Below are positions 43,255-52,034 of a stretch of 64,000 nucleotides of DNA, piece by piece. A model generated the notes under the pieces. It saw nothing but the letters and a program-made list of their open reading frames with translations, did no database searches and was not told the origin of the DNA. Each line of letters opens with the position of its first letter. Within the stretch, counting starts at the first letter, position 1. The stretch comes from Paenibacillus solani (GTDB lineage Bacteria > Bacillota > Bacilli > Paenibacillales > Paenibacillaceae), in contig NZ_LIUT01000003.1 of the NCBI RefSeq assembly GCF_001277345.1, positions 566,430-630,429 on the forward strand, read 5' to 3'. The position numbers were made by a program, and so were the translations under genes.

Positions 43255-43260
43255 ATTATA
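43255..43260 (-). promoter_or_regulatory. Extended -10 promoter of the globin gene
   Basis: On the minus strand TGC precedes a perfect TATAAT; no good -35 is visible. It sits inside the in-frame codons upstream of the chosen start. Confidence 0.5.
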
Positions 43261-43272
43261 GCAAAAAACAGC

Positions 43273-43307
43273 AAAAAAAGGCGCTAAGCTCATGTTAGCA
43301 CCTTTTT
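43273..43307. terminator. Terminator of the 30-aa ORF
   Basis: Stem AAGGCGCTAA with its partner TTAGCACCTT, an A run on one side and T on the other. On the minus strand it follows the small ORF at 43315. Confidence 0.8.
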
Positions 43308-43314
43308 AGAACTA

Positions 43315-43407
43315 TTAATAACTGCGCCAGTCCTCTTCACTCTGGACGAGGGAAGCACGTATGACATAAACGAAGGCGCACACAAGGATACCTGCGACAA
43401 TGCTCAT
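43315..43407 (-). CDS. 30-aa single-pass membrane peptide
   Basis: A tiny ORF with its own ribosome site (GGAG, 8 nt) and extended -10 promoter, ending at a terminator. The peptide has a hydrophobic N-terminal half (SIVAGILVCAFVYVI) followed by a short charged end (EEDWRSY). No family is recognised. The full set of expression signals makes it more than chance. Confidence 0.6.
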   Translation of the reverse strand: MSIVAGILVCAFVYVIRASLVQSEEDWRSY

Positions 43408-43458
43408 GATCATCACTCCATCCAAACATAATACGAAAGATGTGCTTTGATGTTTTTT

Positions 43459-43464
43459 ATTATA
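43459..43464 (-). promoter_or_regulatory. Extended -10 promoter of the 30-aa ORF
   Basis: On the minus strand TGC precedes TATAAT, about 50 bp upstream of the small ORF. Confidence 0.45.
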
Positions 43465-43517
43465 GCACAATATCCCCGAAAATAAAGTAAAAATGTAACC
43501 GCTTTCTAATGTTTTTT

Positions 43518-43547
43518 ATACTGTTTGTCCTATATCCAGCATAGATT
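43518..43547 (+). promoter_or_regulatory. Possible mother-cell (sigma-E) promoter of ylbJ
   Basis: An ATA-containing -35 (TTATACT) and CATAGATT, matching CATANNNT, with about 17 bp between them, upstream of ylbJ. The match is weak. Confidence 0.35.
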
Positions 43548-43604
43548 TATAGCAAGGTTTGATATCTATCATTCACAACAATTGCCAGGAGGCGTTTACG
43601 TTAT

Positions 43605-44834
43605 ATGTTCATGAACAAAATAGGCTGGCTCATGCTTGTGAGTGCTCTGCTCAGCGTGATTGTACTGATGGCTCTATTTCCGGATGCGGCACTGCAATCG
43701 GCTCTTCGCGGCCTGACGATATGGTGGGATGTGCTCTTCCCTTCCCTTTTTCCGTTCTTCGTTATATCCGAGATTTTGCTCGGATTTGGCGTGGTCCATC
43801 TTATCGGTACACTTCTGGATCCGCTGATGAGACCGCTGTTCCGCATCCCTGGTGCTGGCGGGTTCGTTGCAGCGATGGGATATATTTCAGGTTACCCCGT
43901 AGGTGCCAAATTAACCGCGAAGCTATGGGAACAAAAGATGGTAAATCGGGAAGAAGGTGAACGGCTTGTTGCCTTTACGACCTCCTCTGACCCCATATTT
44001 TTGATCGGCGCTGTATCCATCGGCTTTTTCCATGATCCCCGGATTGGATTGATACTCGCTTTGGCTCATTACGGTGGAGGCTTTATTGTGGGGCTGCTGA
44101 TGCGGTTTCATGGCGGACGTGCTTCCAAACAATCAACAGATTTGCTTCAGCTGTCCCAGACCAAGACAAGCCGGATCAAATCTGCTCTCCATGCTATGCA
44201 TGCTGCCCGGGAGCAGGATGGCCGGGACCTTGGCACTCTGCTGAGACAATCGATAGATTCATCCCTTCAGTTGATCATTGTCGTCGGCGGATTGGTGGTG
44301 TTCTTCTCTGTATTTTTAGAGCTTTGGACCCGTGCCGGCGTCATGCCAGCGCTAACCGAAGCGATCCGTTTGTTATTATCCCTGTTCGGGATGCCTGAAT
44401 CCCTATCTACTGCCACCGTAGGCGGCTTATTCGAAGTAACGCTTGGAGCGCAGTATGCCGGAGAAGCGGGGCCAGAAATTCCGCTGTCATTCAAAACAGC
44501 TGCGGCTGCTTTTATATTGTCCTGGGGCGGCTTGTCGGTCCATGCTCAAATCATTAGTATTCTGAACTCAACCAACCTCAGGTATTTTCCTTTTCTCATC
44601 GCTAGACTTATACATGGTTTTATTGCGGCTGCAGCGGTATTGCTGTTGTGGAACAGCACGATGGGATCTACCGTTTCGACCATGGCCCAATCGATTGTTT
44701 CGGAATCCGTGCTTAACGGGTATACCCATATTATGGCGGTTTTCTGCATTCTGATCGGTTTTATGATTGGTATGGCATTGTTCATTCCGTTTATTAGACG
44801 TTTGCAGCAGAAATTCCGCAAATTCCCAAGGTGA
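43605..44834 (+). CDS. ylbJ: Sporulation integral membrane protein YlbJ
   Basis: 409-aa membrane protein of the nucleoside-recognition/gate family, with about nine to ten hydrophobic segments. It has the MGYISGYPVGAKL and TTSSDPIFLIGAVSIGF motifs typical of YlbJ. In B. subtilis it is a sigma-E gene needed for the spore envelope. AGGAGG lies 12 nt before the ATG, a long spacing. Confidence 0.9.
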   Translation: MFMNKIGWLMLVSALLSVIVLMALFPDAALQSALRGLTIWWDVLFPSLFPFFVISEILLGFGVVHLIGTLLDPLMRPLFRIPGAGGFVAAMGYISGYPVGAKLTAKLWEQKMVNREEGERLVAFTTSSDPIFLIGAVSIGFFHDPRIGLILALAHYGGGFIVGLLMRFHGGRASKQSTDLLQLSQTKTSRIKSALHAMHAAREQDGRDLGTLLRQSIDSSLQLIIVVGGLVVFFSVFLELWTRAGVMPALTEAIRLLLSLFGMPESLSTATVGGLFEVTLGAQYAGEAGPEIPLSFKTAAAAFILSWGGLSVHAQIISILNSTNLRYFPFLIARLIHGFIAAAAVLLLWNSTMGSTVSTMAQSIVSESVLNGYTHIMAVFCILIGFMIGMALFIPFIRRLQQKFRKFPR

Positions 44835-44898
44835 ACATTGTGTTCTTCTCCAAGATTGATTATCATCTTTATATAACCTTACAAAGGAGCTTATCAAC

Positions 44899-45702
44899 TT
44901 GAGATATTATGTTCTGGACCGCGGTGACCCATTGTCTGTCGAGCTGACCCAGCAGTTTCACAAGCTGGCGGAACAGCGAGGGTTTGTGCTGGATGCAGAA
45001 TCTCCGGAGATTGTGGTCTCAATCGGGGGAGACGGCACAATGCTGCACGCCTTCCACACTTTTATCGATCGGATACCTGATCTCGCTTTTGTCGGTGTTC
45101 ATACGGGCCATCTGGGATTCTATGCTGACTGGAAGGCTGATGAACTAACGGAGCTTATCGATCATATGAGCGGAGAAAGTGGACAGGGCGGCATGAAGCC
45201 CCGACTCGTTAAGTATCCCCTGGTTCAATTGGATATCCATAAGAAATCAGGGACGTCCTCTTATATTGCCTTAAATGAATTTACGCTGAAAGGCGTTGAC
45301 GGTACGGTTGTCGCGCAGATTGACATCAATGATGTAACCTTTGAGATGTTTAGGGGAGACGGCATTTGTGTGTCCACGCCGTCAGGCAGCACAGCCTATA
45401 ACAAGAGTGTTGGTGGGGCGATGGTTCATCCTTCGATCGATGCTCTACAGATCGCGGAAATCGCCTCCATAAACAACCGGATATTCCGTACGCTGGGCTC
45501 TCCACTACTTCTGCCCAAGCATCATCATTGTGATATATTTTCTCGTAAAGAACAACGCTTGCTCCTTACGATCGATCACGTGAATATCTCAATTGATGAC
45601 CTCGTTTCCGTACGCTGTCAAGTAGCGGAGCAGCAGGTCAGTTTTGCACGTTATCGGCCGTTCCCTTTCTGGAATCGTGTCCGTGATGCATTCCTTGGCT
45701 AA
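44899..45702 (+). CDS. nadK: NAD kinase
   Basis: 267-aa ATP- or polyphosphate-dependent kinase that makes NADP from NAD. The family motifs are GGDGT (SIGGDGTMLHAFH), the ALNEFTLKG segment and the TPSGSTAYNKSVGG substrate site. The start is TTG, 9 nt after AAAGGAG. Confidence 0.95.
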   Translation: MRYYVLDRGDPLSVELTQQFHKLAEQRGFVLDAESPEIVVSIGGDGTMLHAFHTFIDRIPDLAFVGVHTGHLGFYADWKADELTELIDHMSGESGQGGMKPRLVKYPLVQLDIHKKSGTSSYIALNEFTLKGVDGTVVAQIDINDVTFEMFRGDGICVSTPSGSTAYNKSVGGAMVHPSIDALQIAEIASINNRIFRTLGSPLLLPKHHHCDIFSRKEQRLLLTIDHVNISIDDLVSVRCQVAEQQVSFARYRPFPFWNRVRDAFLG

Positions 45703-45709
45703 TTCCTAC

Positions 45710-45750
45710 AAAAAAGAACGATCTCCTGCAGCAGGAGATCGTTCTTTTTT
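45710..45750. terminator. Bidirectional terminator, near-perfect 41-nt palindrome
   Basis: Two 20-nt complementary arms around a single A, with six A at one end and six T at the other. The yutD stop codon overlaps the T run. Confidence 0.9.
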
Positions 45751-46261
45751 ATTGACTCGGCTCTGAAGAAGGAGTCTCAGCCTCCTTGGCAGGCTTTGCG
45801 TCCTTTTCTTTGGGTTCTTTAGACTCTCGAGGCTCGCATCTTGTCTCCTTCACCTCACGCCGCTCACGTTCTTTGCCAGGCTTAGGAACATCTTGAGCCT
45901 TCTCTTTATTCCCCTTCGGCTCTTCCTTGGAAGAGCCTTCGCGCGTTTCCGCTAATTCCTTGGGGTCCCGTTCTTTTGTGTCTTTGTGCTCCTTGATCTT
46001 TTGGAGAACAAAATGAGCACAACCAAAATTGCAATATTCATTAATGTAATCGGACATGCTCGAGAAGGTGGAATCCTTGGCAGCCTTCGGATGGTTGTCA
46101 CGATAGAAGCCCTTTAGGCGAAGCTGGTTGTATCCCCAATCACCCACGATGTAATCATAACGATCCAGCACTTCACTGTACCGCTCCCGGAAAGCTTCCT
46201 GATTCCAGCCGTCTCGATGGTCCTTTAACAACTCATAACTTTTGTTCCCGATAATGATCAT
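45749..46261 (-). CDS. yutD: YutD-like protein with long charged tail
   Basis: 170 aa. The N-terminal 90 residues are the YutD (DUF1027) domain (RYDYIVGDWGYNQLRLKGF, then EYCNFGCAHFVL). The last 75 or so are a low-complexity Lys/Glu/Pro/Arg-rich tail not seen in shorter relatives. AGGGG precedes the ATG. It lies just downstream of lipA, as in B. subtilis. Confidence 0.9.
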   Translation of the reverse strand: MIIIGNKSYELLKDHRDGWNQEAFRERYSEVLDRYDYIVGDWGYNQLRLKGFYRDNHPKAAKDSTFSSMSDYINEYCNFGCAHFVLQKIKEHKDTKERDPKELAETREGSSKEEPKGNKEKAQDVPKPGKERERREVKETRCEPRESKEPKEKDAKPAKEAETPSSEPSQ

Positions 46262-46289
46262 TGAAAGCTTCCCCTGCCTTTTTCGTAGG

Positions 46290-47183
46290 TTAAGACTTTA
46301 CGGTCTCTTCCTTGTTACGTTCTGCTGATTTTACTTGCTCGTGTGCATGATAGGAGCTGCGCACGAGTGGTCCGGACTCCACATGACTGAATCCGCGCTT
46401 CATACCTTCTTCTTTGAGGAGCGCAAATTCTTCCGGTGTATAGTATTTTTCCACATTCAGATGTTTTGGCGAAGGTTGTAAATATTGGCCGATCGTCATA
46501 ATATCGCAGTCCACCGCACGCAAGTCATCCATCGTTTTCAATATTTCATCCCATTGCTCACCCACGCCAAGCATTATGCTGGACTTGGTCGGAATGTCAG
46601 GCTTCATGGCCTTCGCATTCTTCAACAGCTGTAACGAACGAGTATACTTGGCTTTTGCACGTACCCGATCCGACATTCTTTCCACGGTTTCGATGTTATG
46701 GTTTAGAATATCAGGCTTCACATCCATGACGATTTGGAGCGCTTCTTCGCTCCCCATGAAATCGGGAATCAGCACTTCCACCGAACAGAGCGGCAATCGT
46801 CTACGAATGGCTTTGACGGTTTCAGCGAATATGTAGGCACCACCATCTTTAAGATCATCCCGTGCCACGCTTGTTACAACACAGTGACGCAGATTCATCT
46901 GTTCCGCTGCTTCCGCTACGCGTTCCGGCTCCTGGAGATCCAGCTCCGTAGGAAGCCCTGTATTCACAGCGCAGAAACGGCAAGCGCGGGTGCAAATATC
47001 ACCCAGAATCATAAAGGTTGCTGTTCGGTTCGCCCAGCATTCGTAAATATTGGGACAGCGAGCCTCTTCACACACCGTATGAAGCGTCTTGGATCGCATC
47101 ATGCTTTTAATTTCTTTATAATTATCGCCCGTAGTCAGCTTGATTCGAATCCAGTCAGGTTTTGGCTGTTTAGTTTTAGTCAA
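46290..47183 (-). CDS. lipA: Lipoyl synthase
   Basis: 297-aa radical SAM enzyme that inserts two sulfurs into protein-bound octanoyl groups. The auxiliary cluster motif CEEARCPNIYEC and the radical SAM CTRACRFC are both present. The start is TTG with AGAAGG 8 nt upstream. It needs Fe-S clusters of the kind the erpA and Nfu genes supply. Confidence 0.97.
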   Translation of the reverse strand: MTKTKQPKPDWIRIKLTTGDNYKEIKSMMRSKTLHTVCEEARCPNIYECWANRTATFMILGDICTRACRFCAVNTGLPTELDLQEPERVAEAAEQMNLRHCVVTSVARDDLKDGGAYIFAETVKAIRRRLPLCSVEVLIPDFMGSEEALQIVMDVKPDILNHNIETVERMSDRVRAKAKYTRSLQLLKNAKAMKPDIPTKSSIMLGVGEQWDEILKTMDDLRAVDCDIMTIGQYLQPSPKHLNVEKYYTPEEFALLKEEGMKRGFSHVESGPLVRSSYHAHEQVKSAERNKEETVKS

Positions 47184-47402
47184 ATTACGAACCTTCTTTC
47201 GAATGTATTGATATAGCTCAAGACATAACCCATCATTTGCTGTCCAATATTATATCATGAAAGCCATCATATTACTTGTTTCGCATCGATATGGGATTGA
47301 TCTAGTTGCGGCATGGATAAAAATCCTTCATTGGAATCACCCTACAGTGTAGGCGGGACTGTCCATCCTTTAAATAACTATCTCGAAGGAGGAGAAGGAC
47401 AC

Positions 47403-48479
47403 TTGAAGATTAACAGACTAGCGAAGCGAGGCACTATATATCGCTGGATTGCAGGAGTGACGGCTGGCATCACCGCTGCCTTCGGTTTATGCGGGCCGGT
47501 TGCAGCCTCCGTCCCTTCTGCCTCTGACACGGTTACCAAGGAGGTTAGTGCGGCAGGAACGGCTGAGCCTGATACCATTTTTGCAAATCGAAAATCGCTG
47601 TACGAGCAAGTTTCCACCCTCACCCAGATCCCCTGGTATCGTCTGGCTGCTATTGATCAGTATGAACGAACGCTCACCCGTGTACATCCCAAGGATCGCA
47701 AGCACCCGGAACGGATGCTGGGCATTTTCATTCCTCAGGCAAGATGGGCTGGCCCATTAAATCCCAATCAAGAAGATACAGATCCTACATCGATCAATGT
47801 GTTCTCCGGCATCGGTTTGGATGGGGATGGAGATGGCAAGGCAGATTCTAACAATGATACCGACCTGCTCTATACCGTCGCAACAAGACTTGCTCCCTAT
47901 GGACATGCAACTGATGATTTCAGCATAGGATTATGGTCTTACTATCAGAACACCCGGGCCGTACAGAGGGTCATGCAGTATGCCAAACTGTACGAGACCT
48001 TTGGGAAGCTGGACTTGTTTGACCATGCATTTCCTCTCCCGGTCAAAAGCAGCTATTCATACCGGAGCACATTCGGGATGGGTCGAAACTGGGGAGGAAG
48101 AAGAGTCCACGAGGGAACCGATTTGTTTGCCCATTACGGTGTCCCTGTACGTAGCACCTGTTACGGCGTTGTCGAAATTAAAGGCTGGAATAAATATGGC
48201 GGATGGCGCATTGGTATCCGTGATCTGAACAATCATTACCACTATTACGCCCACCTGCAGGGCTTTGACAAAGGGATCACACTCGGTGATGTCGTGAAGC
48301 CGGGCCAAACCCTCGGCTGGGTCGGCAGTTCAGGTTACGGGAAGCCTGGAACCCAAGGCAAATTTCCGCCGCATCTCCATTACGGCATCTACCGGGATAC
48401 CGGGTTGACCGAATGGGCCTTCGATCCTTTTCCGCTGCTGAAGCACTGGGAGACTGAAGAGAAACGCTCAAAGAAATAA
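47403..48479 (+). CDS. lytH: M23-family peptidase, LytH-like
   Basis: About 358 aa: N-terminal signal/anchor (about 15-40), a middle region, then an M23 zinc endopeptidase domain (HEGTDLFAHYG, HYHYYAHLQG, HLHYG). It is closest in type and position to B. subtilis LytH (YunA), an L-Ala-D-Glu endopeptidase that trims spore cortex. I start at TTG 47403, which has GAAGGAGGAG 8 nt upstream; the in-frame ATG at 47313 has no ribosome site. Confidence 0.85.
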   Translation: MKINRLAKRGTIYRWIAGVTAGITAAFGLCGPVAASVPSASDTVTKEVSAAGTAEPDTIFANRKSLYEQVSTLTQIPWYRLAAIDQYERTLTRVHPKDRKHPERMLGIFIPQARWAGPLNPNQEDTDPTSINVFSGIGLDGDGDGKADSNNDTDLLYTVATRLAPYGHATDDFSIGLWSYYQNTRAVQRVMQYAKLYETFGKLDLFDHAFPLPVKSSYSYRSTFGMGRNWGGRRVHEGTDLFAHYGVPVRSTCYGVVEIKGWNKYGGWRIGIRDLNNHYHYYAHLQGFDKGITLGDVVKPGQTLGWVGSSGYGKPGTQGKFPPHLHYGIYRDTGLTEWAFDPFPLLKHWETEEKRSKK

Positions 48480-48508
48480 ACGCGCTTCTTTAGTCAGAGG
48501 CGCGCTTT
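48478..48508. terminator. Possible terminator between lytH and yunB
   Basis: CGCGC and GCGCG arms around a 15-nt loop between convergent genes, with T-rich ends. Confidence 0.6.
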
Positions 48509-48515
48509 CTTATCG

Positions 48516-49496
48516 TTAATCCACTATACCCGTCCCCTCATGCTCTCCTGGTAAGTTATTACCGCCAGGTGAAGGGACAACAGGAATGGTTCCCTCCGAT
48601 GGGTTCGGTTGTGAAGTTGACCCAGACGGATCTTCCGGCTGAATGTTATGTTGGTTCTCATTGGTTGCAGGCGGCGGGATGGCTATGCTCGGTGCGGTTG
48701 CCTTATTCTCGCCGACAGCTTTCCCCTGACCATCATAATAGTACATCGGCACATCGCCAACCACGAGCAGATATGAAATCGGAATATCGGTTTCCACAAT
48801 CTGCGGTTCCATGTCAAATGGAACGACTACCGCTACTTCGGTAACAATATGAACGTATACCTCTACCAAAATCATGTTGATGCCGGCACCCTGCTGTCTG
48901 GTATCCAACTGAACCTTTACTGCTCCCTGCGGCTCGATCTTTAACGGAATCTGTGGACCGAACGAGGCGATGATCGGGCTCTGTAATACCTGTCCAAGCG
49001 GGATATGCTCCTTTCGCTTATGAATATCATTCAGCGTGTTCTGTACAACCTCCGTCGTATGGGACGTGATTTTCAAATGCTCGGCATAATTCAGCATAAA
49101 TCCCGTTACCTTGCCTGATCGATCTGTCTTCCAATTAACAAGGTTATCAAAATCCTTCCCCTGCGTTACCTGCGACGTGATCGCATTATTAATCGCTTCG
49201 GTAGCAATCTGCTTCACTCTGATTTGAGCTAAATGCATGATCGGTGGCCGCAGATTCTGTTCAATATAGGTAAAAAACTTGAAAATCCCGAACAGTAGCA
49301 GCAAAGTGCCAATCAGCCACCATTTTTTCGTGCTGCGCCGCCGCTCAACTCTAGGGCTCCTTCGGCTGTGTGCTGCAGGCCGGATGGGTCGGAATCCTCT
49401 GCCTCTGCGTGACGGTGGCTTATAAGCTCTTCTTGGTCTGGGCCATGACAGGGACGGAAAAGATAAACGTCTGCTTCCCCATCTCTTTCGCCTCAT
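48516..49496 (-). CDS. yunB: Sporulation protein YunB
   Basis: 326-aa spore protein of the YunB family. A very basic Arg-rich N terminus (about 1-55) precedes one transmembrane segment (about 58-75), then an extracytoplasmic domain and a Pro/Gly/Ser-rich tail. The LRPPIMHLAQIRVKQIATEAINNAI segment after the helix is typical. GGAGGG lies 7 nt before the ATG. It is convergent with lytH, as in B. subtilis. Confidence 0.9.
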   Translation of the reverse strand: MRRKRWGSRRLSFPSLSWPRPRRAYKPPSRRGRGFRPIRPAAHSRRSPRVERRRSTKKWWLIGTLLLLFGIFKFFTYIEQNLRPPIMHLAQIRVKQIATEAINNAITSQVTQGKDFDNLVNWKTDRSGKVTGFMLNYAEHLKITSHTTEVVQNTLNDIHKRKEHIPLGQVLQSPIIASFGPQIPLKIEPQGAVKVQLDTRQQGAGINMILVEVYVHIVTEVAVVVPFDMEPQIVETDIPISYLLVVGDVPMYYYDGQGKAVGENKATAPSIAIPPPATNENQHNIQPEDPSGSTSQPNPSEGTIPVVPSPGGNNLPGEHEGTGIVD

Positions 49497-49576
49497 GCTT
49501 GGTCCCTCCTATTTTTGCCCCGAGGAGCAGATTTAAATGACAAGCTCTCCTGTATAGAACGTATGCAGACATATGG

Positions 49577-49621
49577 AAAAAAAGAAGAACCCGGATGGAG
49601 TCCATCGGGTTCTTCTTTTTT
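49577..49621. terminator. Terminator
   Basis: A 21-bp stem (AAAGAAGAACCCG arm) with a 3-nt loop, A run before and T run after. Confidence 0.9.
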
Positions 49622-49651
49622 GTACTCATCCTTCAGACAACGACCAAAGAT

Positions 49652-49999
49652 TTACTTGTCATTGTCTGAAGGATCTTCTTGTTGTTCTTCCACATAATAT
49701 CGCAGCATCGATAGTTTATTTTCCCAGAAGCGGTCAAAGTAAGCCAGCCAATCCTTCAATTCCTTAAGCGGTTCAGCATCCAGACGGTATCGCGTTTCGC
49801 GTCCAACCTTGCGGTCCCGTACAAGTCCCGCTTCCTCCAGAATACGGAGATGCTTGGACACGGCCGTGCGCGTCATCGAAAAATGTCCCGTAATTTCTTT
49901 CACCGGCATTTCCTTATCACTTAACAAACCAAGCAGCTTTCGGCGAGTGGGATCGGCAATAGCTTGATACACATCATGCTTCGGAACAGCTTGCGACAT
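49652..49999 (-). CDS. ArsR-family transcriptional regulator
   Basis: 115-aa winged-helix regulator. The recognition helix is in TRTAVSKHLRILEEAGLV and the beta wing in GRETRYRL. It has no obvious cysteine metal site, so this is the non-metal type often paired with AHSA1 proteins. It sits 3 nt downstream of the AHSA1 gene. Confidence 0.9.
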   Translation of the reverse strand: MSQAVPKHDVYQAIADPTRRKLLGLLSDKEMPVKEITGHFSMTRTAVSKHLRILEEAGLVRDRKVGRETRYRLDAEPLKELKDWLAYFDRFWENKLSMLRYYVEEQQEDPSDNDK

Positions 50000-50002
50000 C
50001 GA

Positions 50003-50428
50003 TTATTCTCCAACGTATCCAGCAAGTTTCTGAACAATGCCTGCCCAGCCGTTGTCCATCCGGCCTCTTACGATATCATGAGCTTCCCCGAACTCAGTCA
50101 CTTGATCCGCTGTCCATCCGCTGTGTATGAGTGTGAATTCCGTATCATCTCCCTGCTGCACCAGTTCGAATGTAAGGCTCCAATCCTTACCCCACTTGAA
50201 GGATAAACGGTTGGGCTCGTCAATCAACGTGACCTTGCATGGTGAATTCCCGAAAGGGCCCGCATTCAAGGTGAACTCAAAGCCTTCCACAGGTTCAAAA
50301 TTGTTTGGCATGAACCAGGCCGAAATTCCTTCTGCTGTTGCCACGGCTCTCCACACCTTCTCGATGGGTGCTTTAAGTACAATCGAATGACGAATATCCG
50401 GCAGCTTGCCGTTGGATGAATTGTTCAT
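50003..50428 (-). CDS. AHSA1/SRPBCC-domain protein
   Basis: 141-aa START-like fold protein of the AHSA1 type, with a hydrophobic cavity for small ligands (VWRAVATAEGISAWFMP, then VTLIDEPNRLSFKW). I start at ATG 50428; an in-frame GTG at 50446 is also possible. It is the first gene of a two-gene operon with the ArsR regulator. The ligand is unknown. Confidence 0.9.
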   Translation of the reverse strand: MNNSSNGKLPDIRHSIVLKAPIEKVWRAVATAEGISAWFMPNNFEPVEGFEFTLNAGPFGNSPCKVTLIDEPNRLSFKWGKDWSLTFELVQQGDDTEFTLIHSGWTADQVTEFGEAHDIVRGRMDNGWAGIVQKLAGYVGE

Positions 50429-50462
50429 ATTAAGAGCATACCTCACCTATGTGTAGAATTAG

Positions 50463-50478
50463 GAAACCATTTGGTTTC
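50463..50478. promoter_or_regulatory. Operator-like palindrome at the start of the ArsR-AHSA1 transcript
   Basis: GAAACCA and TGGTTTC are perfect 7-bp arms with a 2-bp centre. The palindrome begins 7 bp downstream of the -10, covering the start of transcription, a typical repressor position. Confidence 0.6.
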
Positions 50479-50485
50479 ATATTGA

Positions 50486-50515
50486 ATTATAGACGCCATC
50501 CCAATCACACGTCAA
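50486..50515 (-). promoter_or_regulatory. Sigma-A promoter of the AHSA1-ArsR operon
   Basis: On the minus strand TTGACG and perfect TATAAT are 18 bp apart. Confidence 0.8.
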
Positions 50516-50617
50516 ATACCAATACTACCCATCTCTATTAGTCACATACTACGTGCTGCTTACCGTCTAAGTCATAACCAAGCAGGAGCATCTTACGTTT
50601 TTTCCGTGACCCAACAA

Positions 50618-51043
50618 TTAGGATTGATCCGGATAGGTCTGCTTCAAAAAAGTGATCGATTCGAGAATCAACTGCCTCAGCACTTCAGTATCAATATCCG
50701 CAACTTTGTTGATATAAACACAGCCCTTCCCAGCCGTATGCTTGCCAAAATTTTGCAGCAGGTTCGCACGTTGCTCGTCACCAGGTGCAAAATACAGGCT
50801 GATTTTCGCCTTTCGCGGAGAAAAGCCTACATATGGGGCATCTCCTTCGTGCCCGGAATCGTAGCGGTAATGATAAGTGCCAAATCCGATGATACTCGGT
50901 CCCCACATCTTGGCTTCAAAACCGCTCGTCTCTTCGAAAATTTCCAGCAAGCGATAGGCATCTTCCCGCTTTTTTGGCGAATCCACCTGCTCGATAAACT
51001 CTATCACGCTATGATCCGTTTCTTTTGTTTTTGGCTCGTACAC
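50618..51043 (-). CDS. DUF1801 family protein
   Basis: 141-aa small soluble protein of the DUF1801 (YdhG/YjbR-like) family; function unknown. It has the FEAKMWGPSIIGFGTYHYRY core and SLYFAPGDE. GTG 51043 has AAAGGAG 9 nt upstream and is chosen over an in-frame ATG at 51094. Confidence 0.85.
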   Translation of the reverse strand: MYEPKTKETDHSVIEFIEQVDSPKKREDAYRLLEIFEETSGFEAKMWGPSIIGFGTYHYRYDSGHEGDAPYVGFSPRKAKISLYFAPGDEQRANLLQNFGKHTAGKGCVYINKVADIDTEVLRQLILESITFLKQTYPDQS

Positions 51044-51102
51044 TTTGATGAACTCCTTTCGAACCCCTCTGATATTGTGGCCAATCTGGTTCAAAACTAA
51101 AT

Positions 51103-51148
51103 AAAAAAGGCAGGAAGAGGATCAGCCGCGCTAATCTTTTCCTGCCTT
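51103..51148 (-). terminator. Terminator of the TrmH-like gene
   Basis: Long stem AAGGCAGGAA with its complement, an inner imperfect stem, then TTTTTTATTTAG on the minus strand. Confidence 0.85.
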
Positions 51149-51166
51149 GCAAATTCATACACACCC

Positions 51167-51964
51167 TTATCGATCAGCATACTCTTTTTGCCGCAATGCC
51201 TCATACATTAATACGGAAGCTGCCATGGCCGCGTTCAACGATTCAGCCTGTCCCGGCATAGGAATGCGGATCGCGTCGTCCACAAGTAGCGCTACCTCGG
51301 GTGAGACCCCGCGTCCTTCACTGCCAATTACGATCCAGCTTGTCCCAGTAAAATCATACTCAAAGCAGGAGCGTTTGCCTTCCAGCAAGGTTGTGACCAA
51401 CCTCGCTCCCCGTTCCCTGGCTTCCGGCAAAATGCTCAGCAAATCACCTTCTAGCACCGGTAAATGAAAAAGAGAGCCCATCGTAGAACGCAGCGTTTTG
51501 GGATTGTACAAATCCGCGCAGCCGCGACCCAGAACGACGCCAGCAGCCCCTACGGCATCTGCACTTCGTATGATGGTTCCCACATTCCCCGGATCTTGAA
51601 GCCCGTCCAGAACAATCACCAGGCCGCTCTCACGCAGAATCAGATCCTGCCATTGCCGTGCTTCCTTGCGGACAACGGCGAACACCTGCTGCGGTGAAGG
51701 CGTATCGCTCACCTTCGATATGACGGCGTGGGATACGCCGATCCATTCGACACCTTGACCCGTATCCGAGATATGACGGATCTCTTGGGGAATACCCTTC
51801 TCCACATCATAAGCCACGCACTCAATGTCCGCTCCGGATGACAGAGCTTCCTGCACGAGATGAACGCCTTCTACCACGTATTTGTTTTGCTTGTCCCGGT
51901 GTTTTTTCTCCTGCAGCTGTGCCCAGCCCTTCACTCTGGCATTCTGCGTTGATAATATCTCCAT
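51167..51964 (-). CDS. TrmH-family RNA 2'-O-methyltransferase (YsgA-like)
   Basis: 265-aa SPOUT-class methyltransferase that should methylate a ribose in rRNA or tRNA using SAM. It has the N-terminal RNA-binding region (KYVVEGVHLVQEAL), then LDGLQDPGNVGTIIRSAD, the knot motif IGSEGRG and the C-terminal AESLNAAMAASVL. The neighbour sspI matches B. subtilis. The target site is unknown. Confidence 0.92.
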   Translation of the reverse strand: MEILSTQNARVKGWAQLQEKKHRDKQNKYVVEGVHLVQEALSSGADIECVAYDVEKGIPQEIRHISDTGQGVEWIGVSHAVISKVSDTPSPQQVFAVVRKEARQWQDLILRESGLVIVLDGLQDPGNVGTIIRSADAVGAAGVVLGRGCADLYNPKTLRSTMGSLFHLPVLEGDLLSILPEARERGARLVTTLLEGKRSCFEYDFTGTSWIVIGSEGRGVSPEVALLVDDAIRIPMPGQAESLNAAMAASVLMYEALRQKEYADR

Positions 51965-52034
51965 CTGTTAACCCATCCGTTTCTTAGCATATATACAACC
52001 GGACGTCCGGAGCAAGCGCTCACGGTCGAAATTC

